A stretch of 64,000 nucleotides of DNA, taken from positions 46,320 through 110,319 of the forward strand of contig NW_004797776.1 of NCBI RefSeq assembly GCF_000002075.1, given 5' to 3'. This stretch comes from Aplysia californica. Lineage: Eukaryota; Mollusca; Gastropoda; Aplysiida; Aplysiidae. The notes beneath the pieces were generated by a model. It searched no databases. It was not told where the DNA came from and saw nothing but the letters and a program-made list of their open reading frames with translations. Numbering within the stretch: position 1 is the stretch's first letter; each line of letters starts with the position of its first letter. Below are positions 1 to 11,165 of the stretch, piece by piece. A program made the translations under genes and the position numbers.

Positions 1-113
1 TGGATGGCTCTTGTGGTGTTATGTTTTTGTTGTAAAACCCCAAAAAATAAAATAAAGGCTCAAATGAAGCCCAAGGGAAAAAACAAAAAGCAAAAAAAAC
101 AAAACAAGACAAG

Positions 114-1476
114 ATGAGCGCCGCTGTAGTTCTCGTCCTCTTCTCCGTCCTGACTGCGACACAAGCGTGCGGTCAGTACCTTTTGGAAAACTAGAATTTT
201 AACATGCAGTTAAGAGGTCCGTTTACAGAATAGAGTTTACCGAAAGAAAAGTATAGAATTATGTTAGTGTTGAGTTGCCAATATCTTTTCAAAGTTGTTT
301 GAAAAAAAGGTGGCTGGAAGTACACCAATTTTTAGCTACTGTTTTACTAACTTCAGCAGTGCCACTAAGACGGTTAGCACAACGCAGAGTCTTGCTATTT
401 GGAACTGACAGAATGGTATAATAATATCACATCATGAAAAGCTGGGGGTCAAATTGCAAAAGGGAGGGGGGACAAAGACAAAATACTGACAACTTGCTTC
501 TTCACACTAAAGCTGTTTGCTTTTCTTTCTCATAATAAAAAAAATATGAATACGTCTTGGTTGAAAAAAAATTAGAAATTTGTAAAATAAATAATATAGA
601 TCATTGCATGTTACCTCTTCATTTCATGCCAAAATTAATTTGATGTTTTTGTTTTTCTGTTGCCCCTCCACCTCTATTGCTCTCCACATTTCTAACTCCC
701 TAGAGGGTCCGGACGTGTGCAATGTAATCAGGATGGAAAGTTGGAGCTACGAGTACTCCGAGAAGATTGTGGAAAACGCCACATGGGTCCTCAACATGAC
801 GGTCGTAGATCGGCAGTCCGCGACTGAGTGTACCCTGGGTGAATCCTTCGGATACCAGAAAGCTACCCTGTGGGTGAATCACGGCTGTCGAGCTGCTTTC
901 AAAGTTTGTTATCTCCCAGGTAAGTTTTAGTAAGTTTTATTACACTTGCGACATAATGTTATAAGTGCCGAATATTGTTATAAGAGAATTAACTAACCCG
1001 CCAGAAAGTAGAGGACGACAGATGTTTGTTAGGAAAGGTGCAAACCACACAAGATCACCACCTGCCAACAACCCACATGTCTCCGGTAAGAACACTTGAT
1101 TCGTTGTGATAAGCAAAATGTAAGGTGCTTGACGAAGCTTATTTTATTTCTTCAAAAGGCTCTGTTCACTTTTCTTTCCTAGCAACGTTTCCTAATTAAT
1201 GTTCATTAGTTGAGAAAAATATAGATTGTGCCGGACCTTTTCAAGAAATGTTAACGTCGTTCAGAGAATGTGTAGTTCGTTATCCTCGTCATTTCTGACT
1301 CCCCAGTGAGGTCGACCAAGTGCAAAGTACTTACGATGGAAAGTTTGAACTATGAGTACGCCGAACAGAAGGTGAAGAAGGCTGCACTGTTCATCAACAT
1401 GACCGTTGAAGATCAGCAGTCCGAGGCCAGTTGCGATCTGGATAAATCCTTCGGCTTCGACAACCCGCTACGTTAA
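114..1476 (+). CDS. Small secreted two-domain protein with GCRAxF motif
   Basis: Exons are 114-171, 704-919 and 1307-1476, giving 147 aa; GT-AG borders and phases (1, 1) agree. Exon 1 encodes a signal peptide (MSAAVVLVLFSVLTATQAC). Exons 2 and 3 encode two related domains: each has a Cys, then MES-x-x-YEY, an NMTV strand, D-x-QS, a second Cys and SFG(Y/F). Domain 1 ends in WVNHGCRAAF followed by VCY, the ending of DUF3011-like secreted domains common in invertebrates. Domain 2 stops (TAA 1474-1476) just where the GCRAxF stretch should begin; another frame just downstream reads TLMYAICDEA, so the end of the domain seems lost by frameshift. N-glycosylation sites are likely (NAT, NMT). Function is unknown; a lectin-like or defence role would be a guess. 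The gene may start upstream of the window if this is not exon 1. Confidence 0.7.
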
Positions 1477-1864
1477 TGTACGCAATTTGTGATGAAGCGT
1501 GATAAAGTGTGAGTGCTGACGCTGTGGACCCCGGCTCTAACATAATGGTCACTGTTAAATCCAGCATAAAATAACATTATACTAATACATTTTTCTAAAA
1601 AGCTTTTATAGCCTACTTATAAAGAGAAAATATCAGATATCAAAACTGGACGCTACCATTAAACTTCCTTCATACTATCTCATAAGTCCACTTCCAATGG
1701 GAATCCCAAACTGCCTCAAACAACCTGTATGTTCAAAGCTTGAAGGCAGATTCACCCGGGTTATCAGCATATATAATTATTATATTTATCTAGAATGACA
1801 CCAACAGAGCCGATAGTGCGCCCTGTATACGTCGGCCACGGTACAGAATCAGACTAAATAATTT
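1477..1864. other. Intergenic DNA after the secreted-protein gene
   Basis: AT-rich sequence holding the presumed 3' UTR of the upstream gene. No repeat or coding region was recognised. Confidence 0.4.
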
Positions 1865-2277
1865 TGTGAGGCATCATGGTGAAATCAGGCGCTCGTTAAA
1901 ACAATAAAATCGAAGAAACAGACATTTTTCCCCCTCAAGTTTGGCAATTTGTGTCGAATTTTTATATCTTTTGGACTCAACACATTACACGTCCATAAAA
2001 CTACTTTTCCGTGTGAATTTTACTGAACAACTTTGGTTATAACACAAAATATGTAAATTTTCAGTTTTCAAGGACTCTCAAGCTATAGAAGTTACAAAAC
2101 CTTGACGACCATTTTCTCGCATTTCTTTTTTACCTCAGAAAACAGGTTAACCCCAATCAAGACAGATGGGTATTTTCTTCACCGAAAAAAAAGGACAAAT
2201 AAACAAGCGCTACGGATATACCAATAACTCCACATTCCCATAAAATGACGAGCGCCTGATTCCACCGCGTCATGATA
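1865..2277 (+). mobile_element. MITE copy 1 (GGCGCTCGTCAA family)
   Basis: Begins TGTGAGGCATCATGGTGAAA, then ATCAGGCGCTCG; ends TGACGAGCGCCTGATTCCAC and a degraded GTCATGATA. The ends are inverted repeats. The interior, with its TTTTACTGAA stretch, matches six other copies at 27611, 39814, 49090, 58106, 60901 and 62696. There is no coding capacity, so it is a non-autonomous DNA element. Confidence 0.75.
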
Positions 2278-2310
2278 AATGTGTTGATGCTATTGTAGAG
2301 ATGCAGACGT

Positions 2311-2810
2311 GGGCTCGCGTCGTGGTCTTGGGGTAGCTAGGGTGCTCGCCTCTCATTCAATAATAGGTTCCAGGTTCAAATCCTGACAGCGACGAGAAAA
2401 TTAGAGAAATTTCTCCGTTCACCTCCTTTCTTGCTCTCTAATTATGTTCTATAGTCTGCTTTTGTCTCCACTTTCTCCCCCACCCCCCACCCCCCTCTTC
2501 TGGGCTCCTGAATTTTTCTGCAGCCTTTCAACTGCTACTCATTAATTCTCCTTTGTGCTGTCTTTCCGCAACACCCCTGATCTTAGGGTACGTAAGATCG
2601 AACATGTAGCCTTCTCGGGTAAGGGTGAAAATGAAAAATTTTGGAGGTCCCGTGTGCAAGTCCTAAAACCGGGAAGAGTGGGCTGAAGCCGCCTCTCGGG
2701 GCAAAATTAAAAAATTAATTCCTACCAAACTGAACATGTTTAATGTGTGCCGCGCGCTCATATGACCTTATGCGGTGGCGAGCGCCGTAAAACAATTTAA
2801 AAACAATAAA
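2311..2810 (+). mobile_element. tRNA-derived SINE, family A, near full length
   Basis: The head resembles a tRNA, with a B-box-like GGTTCAAATCC near 2372. A pyrimidine-rich body and a GTAAGATCGAACATGTAGCC block follow, then the 3' end GAGCGCCGTAAAAC and an A-rich tail. Shorter copies sit at 5507, 7772, 15158 and 37667 and at many places further on. Confidence 0.7.
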
Positions 2811-2904
2811 AAATTAAAAAACAAAAATACAGATGACTGATAGTAAATATGATCGCCACTTGCCACTTACACTTATCAAATATTGCTAGCTTATTTTGGG
2901 AAAA

Positions 2905-2907
2905 TGG

Positions 2908-2939
<32 letters not shown>

Positions 2940-2959
2940 ATTGTTGCTGCTGCTGCTGC

Positions 2960-3008
<49 letters not shown>

Positions 3009-3009
3009 A
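2905..3009. repeat. (TTG)n/(CTG)n microsatellite, probable LINE tail
   Basis: About 105 bp of GTT repeats with a short GCT block. On the minus strand it reads (AAC)n and directly follows the C-terminal reading frame of the LINE, so it is best read as that LINE's simple-repeat 3' tail, later expanded. It gives long homopolymer-like reading frames that are not genes. Confidence 0.8.
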
Positions 3010-3387
3010 TCGATCCAGCAACAGCTGGGCTCTCGCCCTTCTGTCCAATGCCATGCAGTGATAAGTGCAGGTTTGCTGCAGTTGCAGTAAAGTTCCATAG
3101 AGTGTGTTGTCAATGTTAGGTCTCGGAGGGAGAAGGGTAGTCTGATGTTATTTAGGGCCGAGCAGTGAAACAGGTGATGATCCACAGTCTCATATTATGC
3201 ACAGTCACACAAGGGACCCATTGGGGGAAGTTCCGGGTTTATTCTGTTCAGGTGGGAGTTGAGCGGTATATGTTCTGTTCGTAGTTCGTAGGCGGAAGAT
3301 TGAGGTCTGTTTCTTTCTCTGTATGTGGTTGATATTGTCATTCCTTTTTGTTGTGGTCATATGTTTGAAAACTGCTGTGTCTGTCTA

Positions 3388-3759
3388 TCAAAGGGCCCAT
3401 CTGTTCATCCAATATTGTTTGTTGTTGCTTTTAATTTGTTTTGCAGTGTTGTAAGAAGTTGGAATGTTGGGTTGTTCCTGTCTCGATCTCCGTTTGGCAA
3501 GTGTGTCTGCTCTGTCATTTCCAGGTATGTTTGAGTGTCCGGGGACCCACTGCGCTACTAGGTTGGTGCCACAGAATGTTATAAGATGATGGGAGCCAAA
3601 CGGTATATTTTGAGTCAAATCTCGGTTTAGATGATGGTCATTTTCTACGGCTTGTAAGACTGATAGTGAGTCAGTGAAAATCACAATACTCTGTGCTTTT
3701 CCAGGATGAGTGTCAAAAACCATGCGGAGATTGTACAGTGCTGTTTCAATTGCCATCAT
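3388..3759 (-). pseudogene. LINE RNase H domain
   Basis: Translation shows the family's signatures: the FTDSLSVLQAV strand with its Asp, and WVPGHSNIPGNDRADTLAK, the H-x(4)-GN-x-x-AD motif of type I RNase H. The reading frame goes on toward 3010 with HCSALNNIRLPFSLRDL, the usual tail after RNase H in these elements. Upstream, the Glu-bearing strand (MAIETALYNL) is present. It belongs to the decayed LINE. Confidence 0.85.
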
Positions 3760-4159
3760 TTCTGCATCGTAGTTGCTGCATTTCTCTCAACAGGCTGCAG
3801 AGACCTCATTGGAACTTCCATCTGGGTACTGTATTAGTATTCCATATCCGGCTTTGGTTGAGCATTTGAATGCTGAGCCGTCCGTATAGACGTGTATCCA
3901 CTCATCTGAATAGCTGTCGATTGTTTGATGTGATGCAAGCATCAGCGTCACTGGGTCTGAAGATTTTGTGCTATTGTCTCTGAGCGATGTTGTAATGATA
4001 GGCTTTTTAAAAGAAAAGTGGGGAGGGATGTTTTGGTTGACTGTTTTGTTGAATTCGTTTCTTTGGTTTCCATGTTTCTACTAATTTCCTGTTTGGGGGG
4101 TTGGGGCACATTCTTATAGTTCTTTCATGTAGCTCAAAAACTACTTCTGCGGATTCCCT

Positions 4160-5431
4160 GGGGTTCAACATTTGAAAGGATTTTGCACGCGGCGGTAGGT
4201 GTGGATCTCGTGCCACCATTTAAAACAACGAAGGGCATCGTTTTGGACCTTGTCAAGGGTGTTGCAAGTAGTTGTATTGCACATAGTGAGTAAGCTGTCG
4301 CTGTATTCCAGAGAAGATCGGACATAACCAAGGTATAGAGCTCTCAGAGTTTGTTTGTCTGATCCCCATAAACTGCTTGCGAGTTTCTTAAAAAGTTGGA
4401 GCCCTTTTATTTGTGCCTTTTTCCTTATGTTCTCCACTTGGCTTTTCATGGACAGACTATGGTCAAGTTTGTCTCCTACGTTAGGTTGGATGTTCTTCTT
4501 TGTGGACATTTTCATTTCCTATCTTTAGTTTGAGATTTTCTTTGGCTGCTTTTTGGCTCTTCGTAAAGATGGTGTATACTGTTTTCGTGCAGGTTATTTT
4601 AAGTTTCCATTTCTGACAGTAATTGTGGAGCCTCTTGAGGTCTTCATTTAATTCCCTGCTTCTACAATCGTGCTGTGATGTGTCTACCAGAGAGCAAAAT
4701 CATCGGCATAAATCATAAAGAGTCTTTTCTGATTTTAGCACGTTCGCTACATCATTAAAGAAGATCTAATCAGGAACAAAGTGCAACTCAGACAGGAACG
4801 TTGAAGAAAGCGTTCCTCGAGTACTTCTCTTGACGAGTGGGCATTGCTTGCCTTGGTTTCAATTTTTCGATCCGACAGGAAGAACTGGATCCATTTGTAA
4901 AGTTTGCCATGTATCCCGAGGTCCATCGTTTTCATGAGTAGGCCTTTTCTCCACACTCTGTCGTACGTCTGTTGGATGGAGATCTACAAAGATGGCGACA
5001 GTGTGTTTAGTCTCCTGAAATCCATCCTGGATGTTTTGACTCAGTTTAAAACGTTGATCTTCTGTGTTGCTGTCTTTTCTGAAACCTGTTTGGTGTGGGT
5101 TTAAGCTGTTACTGTTAGTGTTTTCCAGGTACCAGTAGAGGCGGTTGTTCACCATTCTTTCAGCAATCTTACCGATACATGATGTTAATGAGATAGGTCG
5201 GTAGCTTTGCGCTTCTCCAGCTGGTTTCCCCTTTTTTAGGAGCGGTATAATCTGGGCGATCCTCCATGCCTTTGGTATTCCACTCGTTCTCCACGTGGTG
5301 TTTATCAGGGAAAGAAGAACTTCTTTTCCTTTATCACCAAGGTTGCAGAGCATTTCGTTGCGCATTTTATCTGGTCCTGGTGCTGTCTTTTCCTTTAGCT
5401 TTTTGAGGGCCTGACTGAGTTCCATCATCAT
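4160..5431 (-). pseudogene. LINE reverse transcriptase domain, frameshifted
   Basis: KTAPGPDKMRNEML, then the SYRPISLTSCIGKIAERMV block and HQTGFRKDSNTEDQ are RT motifs 0 to 3 of RNase H-type LINEs. The catalytic box reads YADDFALW at about 4720-4699. The frame breaks near 4950: VWRKGLLMKTMDLGIHGKLY lies in another frame. Downstream DHSLSMKSQVENIRKKA (near 4460) is the post-RT thumb region. The domain is decayed. Confidence 0.85.
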
Positions 5432-5506
5432 GCTATAATATGATCCTCTTCAAAAAGCGAGTTGTTCACAGTAGGGGCTTTTTCTTTGTTTGTATTTTGT
5501 AAAGTG

Positions 5507-5715
5507 TTTTACGGCGCTCGCAACTGCGTAAGGTCATATGAGCGCGCGGGACACATCTAATATTTTCAGTTGGTAGGAAATTTTTGAATTTAGCCCGGGT
5601 GGCGGCCGAAGCCTACTCTTATCGATTTTAGACCACCAAAGGATCTTTAACGTGCGCAACTTGCACACGGGCCCCCCGAGATTTTTCGCCCTGCTTTTTC
5701 TTTATGCTCAGCCCT
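5507..5715 (-). mobile_element. SINE family A fragment nested in the LINE
   Basis: On the minus strand it ends GAGCGCCGTAAAAC and carries the GGATCTTTAACGTGC block (plus-strand view), matching the 3' half of the SINE at 2311. It sits between LINE RT and EN coding sequence in the same orientation as the LINE. Confidence 0.7.
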
Positions 5716-6083
5716 ATTTATGAGGAGTCTCCTCGGTTAGTCTGTCTCAACTGTCTGCCCTGTTTACAGAGGCGAAAAACCGTTTAAAATGTTTGGCTTT
5801 CTTCTGGTCTTCAGTGATGGTGCTGCCAAAGGAAAAAAAGGTTTGGGGTTGCTTTTTTTGTCTTTCATCCGAGAGGTTGCTGACAAGGGACCAAGCCTTT
5901 GTTCCATTGTGGCGAAGGTCAAGATCTTTGCAGGTTTGAGTCCATTTCTCTTTTTTGGCTTTTTTTACAGTCACTTTCACCTGAGCGCATGTCTTGTTGT
6001 AGTGTATTTTGTTTATTGGTGATCGTGATTTTTCAAATGACTGTCTGGCTTTCTCTCTTTCTGCCACAGCAGTCTGGATTTCT

Positions 6084-7408
6084 TCACTCCCAAAACGGTT
6101 TGAAATTTCTTCGGCATCCCCGTGGAATATGCTGAGATTCAGCTTTAAGAATATTTTTGGGGACTTGTTCATTAAAAAGATCAGCATCTTCTGTTTCTGC
6201 TATGCTAGAGAGCAATTCGTCCGAGATCTTTTCGTATTCTGCCCAGTTGGCTTTCTTAAAAATCCTTTGAGTCCTCTGAGGGTGGTTCAATGCAGGTAGG
6301 GAGGTGATCTGTATAACGATAGGCCTGTGATCACTTCCTATGTCATCAATCACTTCGATGCGACAGGAGTTTTTAATGTCGGGTGAGCAGATGGTGAGAT
6401 CAGGCCGGCTGAGAGTCAAGTGGGCTCTGTGAAGTAAGGTAGGGGTTGAGTTGACATCTTGTAACACAGATAGGTTGCTGGTTTCGCACAGCTCCTCAAT
6501 CGTTCGGCCTGTGCCGTTATAGTGGACGTAGCCCCTGTTGTTACTGGAACATAAAACAAAGATTTTACACTACTAACCTTCTGTCACAGGAATTAGCCAA
6601 ACCTGTTCCTCTGCTCTGTGTTGTGATTCCTTCCGCAGCTTTGGGGCCCCGATGCGTTGGATTGGAATCTCACACTTCACGCACAACTGAACCGAGGCTC
6701 TAACTACCCTTTTCACAACCTATACTGTCAGCAGGCCTCCTCTGCCTTGATACAACTCTCTCCTCTCAAAGTCCCACCAGTGTAACTCAGACTTTTATAC
6801 AACTAGCAAACAATACTACTGAACACAGACTCACACTTTGCTCACTCTCACACTTTCAGCCAAACAATATAATAGGCTAGGCCTAACCCCCTGCCACAAC
6901 CAAAAACAACCAAATACACCACAGCCCCATTCAGGAGTGGCCATTGAAGTCACCCGCATAAATGGTTTTTCTCATAGTAGGCTGCTTGCAGATCAGACAA
7001 GTCGCATGTTGTTTGGGGGGGGGGGGGGGGCTGTAAACATTGTAAAGTGTGTACTTCCTACCAATGTGCCATATGGTGGCCTTCTGGGAATCTGTCGGTT
7101 GGGCAGATGATAAGTGTACGACATCTTCCTGAATATCGTTTCGCAGGTTAAGTGACTACACCGCGGCATCATGTTCATGTACAGGCGTAACTGGTGCATC
7201 CTGTGAGGTCCAGGTCTGTACCTTAGTGTAGGGTTTCTTGAAAGAGGCCAACATGAAACTGCCTGTCCTTCAGGACTTTGAGGAGTTCTGTTTTCTTGTT
7301 CCTCAAACCACAGATGTTGAGTTGCAAGAGGTTGAGGGTTGTAATTGGCTCCCTTCTCACGCCGAGAAATTTTCCGTGCTGAATTAGCACTGTTTCTGCG
7401 TGTATCAC
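6084..7408 (-). pseudogene. LINE endonuclease (EEP) domain, interrupted
   Basis: LLQLNICGLRNKKTELLKVL near 7330 is the N-terminal strand of the EEP endonuclease. VGLFQETLH supplies the metal-binding Glu, NVYSPP follows at a C-homopolymer, and GDFNGHS lies near 6945. SDHRPIVIQI near 6320 is the C-terminal SDH motif. A block of about 385 bp (6548-6932) splits the domain just after GDFNGHS. Confidence 0.8.
6548..6932. mobile_element. Unidentified insertion inside the LINE endonuclease
   Basis: LINE coding similarity stops at about 6547 and resumes at about 6933. The 385 bp between are C/A-rich, with CACACTTT-type runs, and have no coding similarity. No inverted termini could be fixed. Confidence 0.5.
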
Positions 7409-7429
7409 CAGTATAAGTAGCTGACTTGT

Positions 7430-7771
7430 TGCTCAGAGCAGCCCGGTGATTGCGCTGCCTGGAGCGGACCTTGTTTAAGGGGGGTGGGGAGGGTACACCT
7501 GAACGCTTTCTCGCTTATTACAGCACCAAATTTTACCAAATTTCACACATATAACAAGCATAGTAAGGAATCTTAAAATCCGCAATCAAATTTGAGAAAA
7601 AAGTTGCGTTTCCATGGATATGGCGGCCATATTGGATTTTGTAGACATGTCTTACGTAATGAATACCGCACTTATTGCTCATTGAAATTCATCGTTTTTT
7701 TGTTGGGTTTTTTTGCATACGTGGAAATTTGTCTTTTGTATTATCCTAAACGAATTAGAATTTTTTAATGC
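7430..7771. other. Intergenic DNA without recognised features
   Basis: Contains a G-rich run near 7480 and ATGGCGGCCATATTGGATT near 7618. Nothing coding was seen. Confidence 0.4.
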
Positions 7772-7922
7772 ACGTTAAAGATCCCATGATGGTTTAAAAT
7801 CGATGAGAGTAGGCTTCGGCCGCCACCCGGGCAAAATTCAAAATTTCCTACCAACTGAAAATGTTTAATGCGTCCCGCGTGCTCATATGATCTTAAGCAG
7901 TTGCGAGCGCCGTAAAACACTT
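7772..7922 (+). mobile_element. SINE family A, 3' fragment
   Basis: Contains GCACGTTAAAGATCCCATG, GATGAGAGTAGGCTTCGGCC and the terminal GAGCGCCGTAAAACAC. The tRNA-like head is missing. Confidence 0.7.
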
Positions 7923-8039
7923 AGATCTACCCCCAAAAAAGGTGGGAAAAAGAAATGTATGTATTTTAAAAGAAAACTGGTAAAATTGTTAATACTACAT
8001 GTATGCATTTAAAACCCGGTTGCAGTGTGATGGTGAGGG

Positions 8040-8380
8040 GTTGAATATCTTTCAACCACAGAACCTATTCGCACATTTTCAACACTGCGGTCGACACCAA
8101 CGAGTACCAGTCAGAATGTTCTCCGGACGTGGTTCCCTTCTTTCAAACACATAGACGTATGCACACATTCCAGCAAAGACAATGCACGCCCACACATTGT
8201 AAAGGTGCAATATCTACAGCACAAAAAGTGAATATTTTGCCATTGCCAGCCTACTCACCACACGTGTCACCCAAGGGCCTGAGAGTGAGCTTCCAAAACG
8301 ACATTAACACCGCACAACTACTAGGACAAGCTTTGATTCAAGAGTAGAATAGACTGCCACAACAATTACTTTTTTTTTAA
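8040..8380 (+). pseudogene. Tc1-like transposase, C-terminal remnant
   Basis: Over two reading frames the segment keeps the DNARPH box (SSKDNARPHIVKVQYLQ), then NILPLPAYSPHVSP (family consensus VLPWPAYSPDLSP) and GQALIQE, the ending seen in Tc1 transposases. The two Asp/Glu positions around DNARPH and SPD-x-SP(I)E are partly lost (SPH, SPK). No termini were seen; it is a short, inactive fossil. Confidence 0.75.
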
Positions 8381-8389
8381 AGAGAAAAG

Positions 8390-9063
8390 AAAAACTGACC
8401 ATCAATGAACGGAACATGCTAGGCTTGCATTATTGCTAAGGACGACAATACCCGCTACTGACGTGAAATTATGAAATCAAGCCGGTGTCACCATGAAACA
8501 TGATCAAGAAAAAAAAGGTAATTCACTGCTTGACATACTTTGAAGTTTGTCTGTGTAAAATTTTGTTTTTATACATGTATGTTGAATAATAAGAACAACA
8601 CAGGCTTAGAACTCTCTAACTTCCTAAATGGAAAGTATCTATTACCGATGTGTACATGTATACATCTCTTTTACAAATCTCGATGAGTGGGTACAACATC
8701 TGCCCCAAATGGGATTATGCCGAGGTATGAACTCTTGCGGGCCTCAAACGACACAGGCCGTCCGTGGGATATGCGATCCAAAGGCCACCCTTGAGGCCGC
8801 CTTGAGTGAGGCGACCCTGGCCAAAGGCACACACACAGCACAGGCTGGGACTGTGTATACCTAGTGCATACCAACGTGGCAACAAATCACAAGTCTAACA
8901 ATAGGTCTATATTTCAAAATATTTGAAAAAGAAGCAAAAGAGGCTTTAGTCCAAAACGTGGCTTCTCCATAGGTCTAAAGACACAAACATCAACTTGCTT
9001 TGTGAATTGGTGTATTATTTTTCAGACTACAGGAATTATTTACGTTAGTTTTATTGCTTTAGT
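8390..9063. other. Intergenic DNA without recognised features
   Basis: No gene, tandem array or known repeat was recognised here. Short open frames lack any family signature. Confidence 0.4.
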
Positions 9064-9293
9064 AAGGTTTTACGGTGCTCGTAACTGCATAAGGTCATAT
9101 ATGAGCGCCAAGGGGTGGACGTCAACAGAGAAGTCCAAATGGGGAATCAGGCTCACTCTGCTCATCTCTCTAGCCTCAACAGCACAAAGTCCGCTTCGAC
9201 TATCAAGGCACCCCAGAAATAGCAGTTCACAAGAGATTGACAAACATACAAAAGAAGTAGAGGAAAAATGTCGACAGTAAGGATGAGGAAAGA
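9064..9293. repeat. Dispersed repeat, uninterrupted copy
   Basis: Starts with the reverse of the SINE A 3' end (TTTTACGGTGCTCGTAACTG) and runs to GTAAGGATGAGGAA. The same sequence occurs at 12692-12814 plus 13791-13908, where a 976-bp element splits it. This copy has the unsplit CCTCAACAGCAC at about 9174, so it shows the empty site. Confidence 0.75.
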
Positions 9294-9983
9294 AAAAGTA
9301 GCAGTTCCCCCTATGCTGTTTCGGCAAAGTATGAGCATGGCATTGATAATTCAGCCCATTTACAATTCTACTGTGCATAGGAACATATTAATATCTCATC
9401 CGTTTGAATTTTAATTGATGTAGTCACAACATATAGACGCGTTACCAGGTAAACATGAGAGATGTAAATCTTTACATTTGAGACTGATGAAGAGGAGGAG
9501 AAATAGGATTGATCTAGATCCTGAGACCAAGAACTGGATAAATAAAAAAGGGCATGTCTCGTTGAATTAAGAGACTTTTATCATCAGTCAAAAGGTTGAC
9601 CACTCTTTGCTCAGTATAAGTTGTGGTCTTCAGCCCATATTAAGTAAAGACTGATCTCTGAAAAGATACCCAGATGCCACGTCAGTTCATTTCAAAGTAA
9701 GAGGAAACCGTTTTGCTGACTGTGGGCCTGACCATGAGTCACTGTAGATTTTTCACCCTGATTATTTGGCTGAGATCCTTTTCTTTTAAAATCCTGAATT
9801 TTCCTTGCTCCCAAACACCAGACTCTTAGGCATCTACTGTAGTAGAAAGAAGAATACCACACGTAACTGTTGTACATCTACCCAAACAAAAAAAACTGGC
9901 ATACATACAAATATACATAAATTTGTGAGTACATCATAACAACAAAAGAGAACTTTTCAAACAAATGTTAAAACAATTCCACT

Positions 9984-9989
9984 TTTATT
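9984..9989 (-). terminator. SELENOF: Candidate poly(A) signal of SELENOF
   Basis: AATAAA on the minus strand, about 1.7 kb beyond the SELENOF stop. A run of A-rich sequence lies on the plus strand around it. It is one candidate; another AATAAA sits inside the SECIS loop (11145-11140). Confidence 0.35.
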
Positions 9990-11103
9990 CCGAAAAACAA
10001 CCAACCAGTCACTAATATTATTTAAATTTTGGCATCCAACGCAAATATTCAAATAAAGTTCAAGTTCAAGAACACTTTCACACTTCCCAGCAGTACATAT
10101 TCCTGATTATGCACTCAAAAAATATGTATCTATATAAATCTGAACTTTCTTGACTCATACTCATACAAGGTGGATTTGAGAAAATACATTATACCAAAGT
10201 GCAATTCGAGTATGTACAGCGTTTTCCAAAATGAGAGAGTCTGAGAATGGGGGTCTGAAAGCACAGACAAGATATGAATAATATAATGCCCTGGCAAACT
10301 CTGACCTGTACTCTATAACATACTGGGAGGTTTTCTTGCTCTCATTAAAAAAAAAAAACGTTCCTCAAGTATAAAAACTTAACAAATCAAACACCAACGT
10401 TTTTTAATCGTGATCAAGTGATCCAAGTAGGAAAATGGAAGCTCATTAAGTATGTCAGAAGACACTTGTACATTCATCTACACCACCATAAAGATATACA
10501 ACAGGAAACACACTCACTCTCATAAAACAATCATCACTTGACGACCTCAAAGACCATAAATCATAAGAAACACTATCTAGCTGTTCCCTGCAATGTCTTG
10601 CCCATGTGATACCCCTCTATGTCACATGGTGGGCTACACAAATATGATAGCATCCAACGTACAAAGCAGATCTTACAATTTAATGTCTAGCATTTAAGGT
10701 GTCGAACTCACACAAAGATCATTGGCTGGAATTCTGGAAGGGATGGAAAGGACTGTGTACCCCCTAAAGGGAACGATACCCTGTCTTCCTCGGTTCACCC
10801 AGATGCTAATGACAACTTTGAAATCATCAGAGACAGGAATTAAGAAAATTACTGCTGTAAGCACCTGATGGCAGCCACATTTCTTGTCCTTCTAGGGAGA
10901 GAAGACAAAACTGAATAAACAAGACTGCCAAGGAAGTTACTGTGAAGTGTTCTTTTTCTCTTAAAAGTCTTCCATTGAGAGGGGGACAAGACTAACAAAC
11001 ATCACTTTCACATGAAGTCTCTGTAGCTTTCACATGCATACAGCCAAGCACTCAAGTCAGAGTAGACTCAGTCACGTCAGGAGTTGTGTGTAACTCTCAA
11101 GAC

Positions 11104-11165
11104 CTGTAGAAAACTATCAGTTCAGACACACCAACAGGTTTATTGCCCGAACGTCATCGGTACAG
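11104..11165 (-). promoter_or_regulatory. SELENOF: SECIS element (form 2) of selenoprotein F
   Basis: On the minus strand a hairpin can be drawn by hand. Helix I is CTGTA (11165-11161) with TACAG (11108-11104). The non-Watson-Crick quartet is ATGA (11157-11154) against TGAT (11119-11116). Helix II has nine pairs, GTTCGGGCA with TGTCTGAAC. Then an unpaired ATAA with the conserved AA is followed by a mini-helix ACC/GGT closing a TGTT loop. The spacing from ATGA to AA is about 12 nt. It lies about 540 nt after the SELENOF stop codon, as eukaryotic Sec decoding by SBP2 and eEFSec requires. The fold was made by eye. Confidence 0.85.

Larger units (their letters stand above)
3010..7420 (-). mobile_element. 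Non-LTR retrotransposon (LINE) with EN, RT and RNase H, decayed
   Basis: Read on the minus strand, the order is apurinic-type endonuclease (7408 down to about 5950), reverse transcriptase (about 5431 to 4160), RNase H (3759 to 3388) and a Cys/His tail that runs into (AAC)n at 3009. A C-terminal RNase H points to the I/Nimb/LOA-type group. The reading frame is broken many times. A SINE (5507-5715) and an unrelated block (6548-6932) are inserted in it. The copy cannot move by itself. Confidence 0.9.

Noticed and set aside
2849-3185. Overlapping open frames of poly-Cys, poly-Val, poly-Leu and poly-Asn
   Set aside because: They are translations of the (TTG)n microsatellite.
10801-10860. First SECIS candidate (minus strand, CCTGTCT...AGACAGG with ATGA)
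   Set aside because: Helix I pairs well, but only about 31 nt separate ATGA from the GA side and helix II has four pairs; the hairpin at 11104-11165 is far better.
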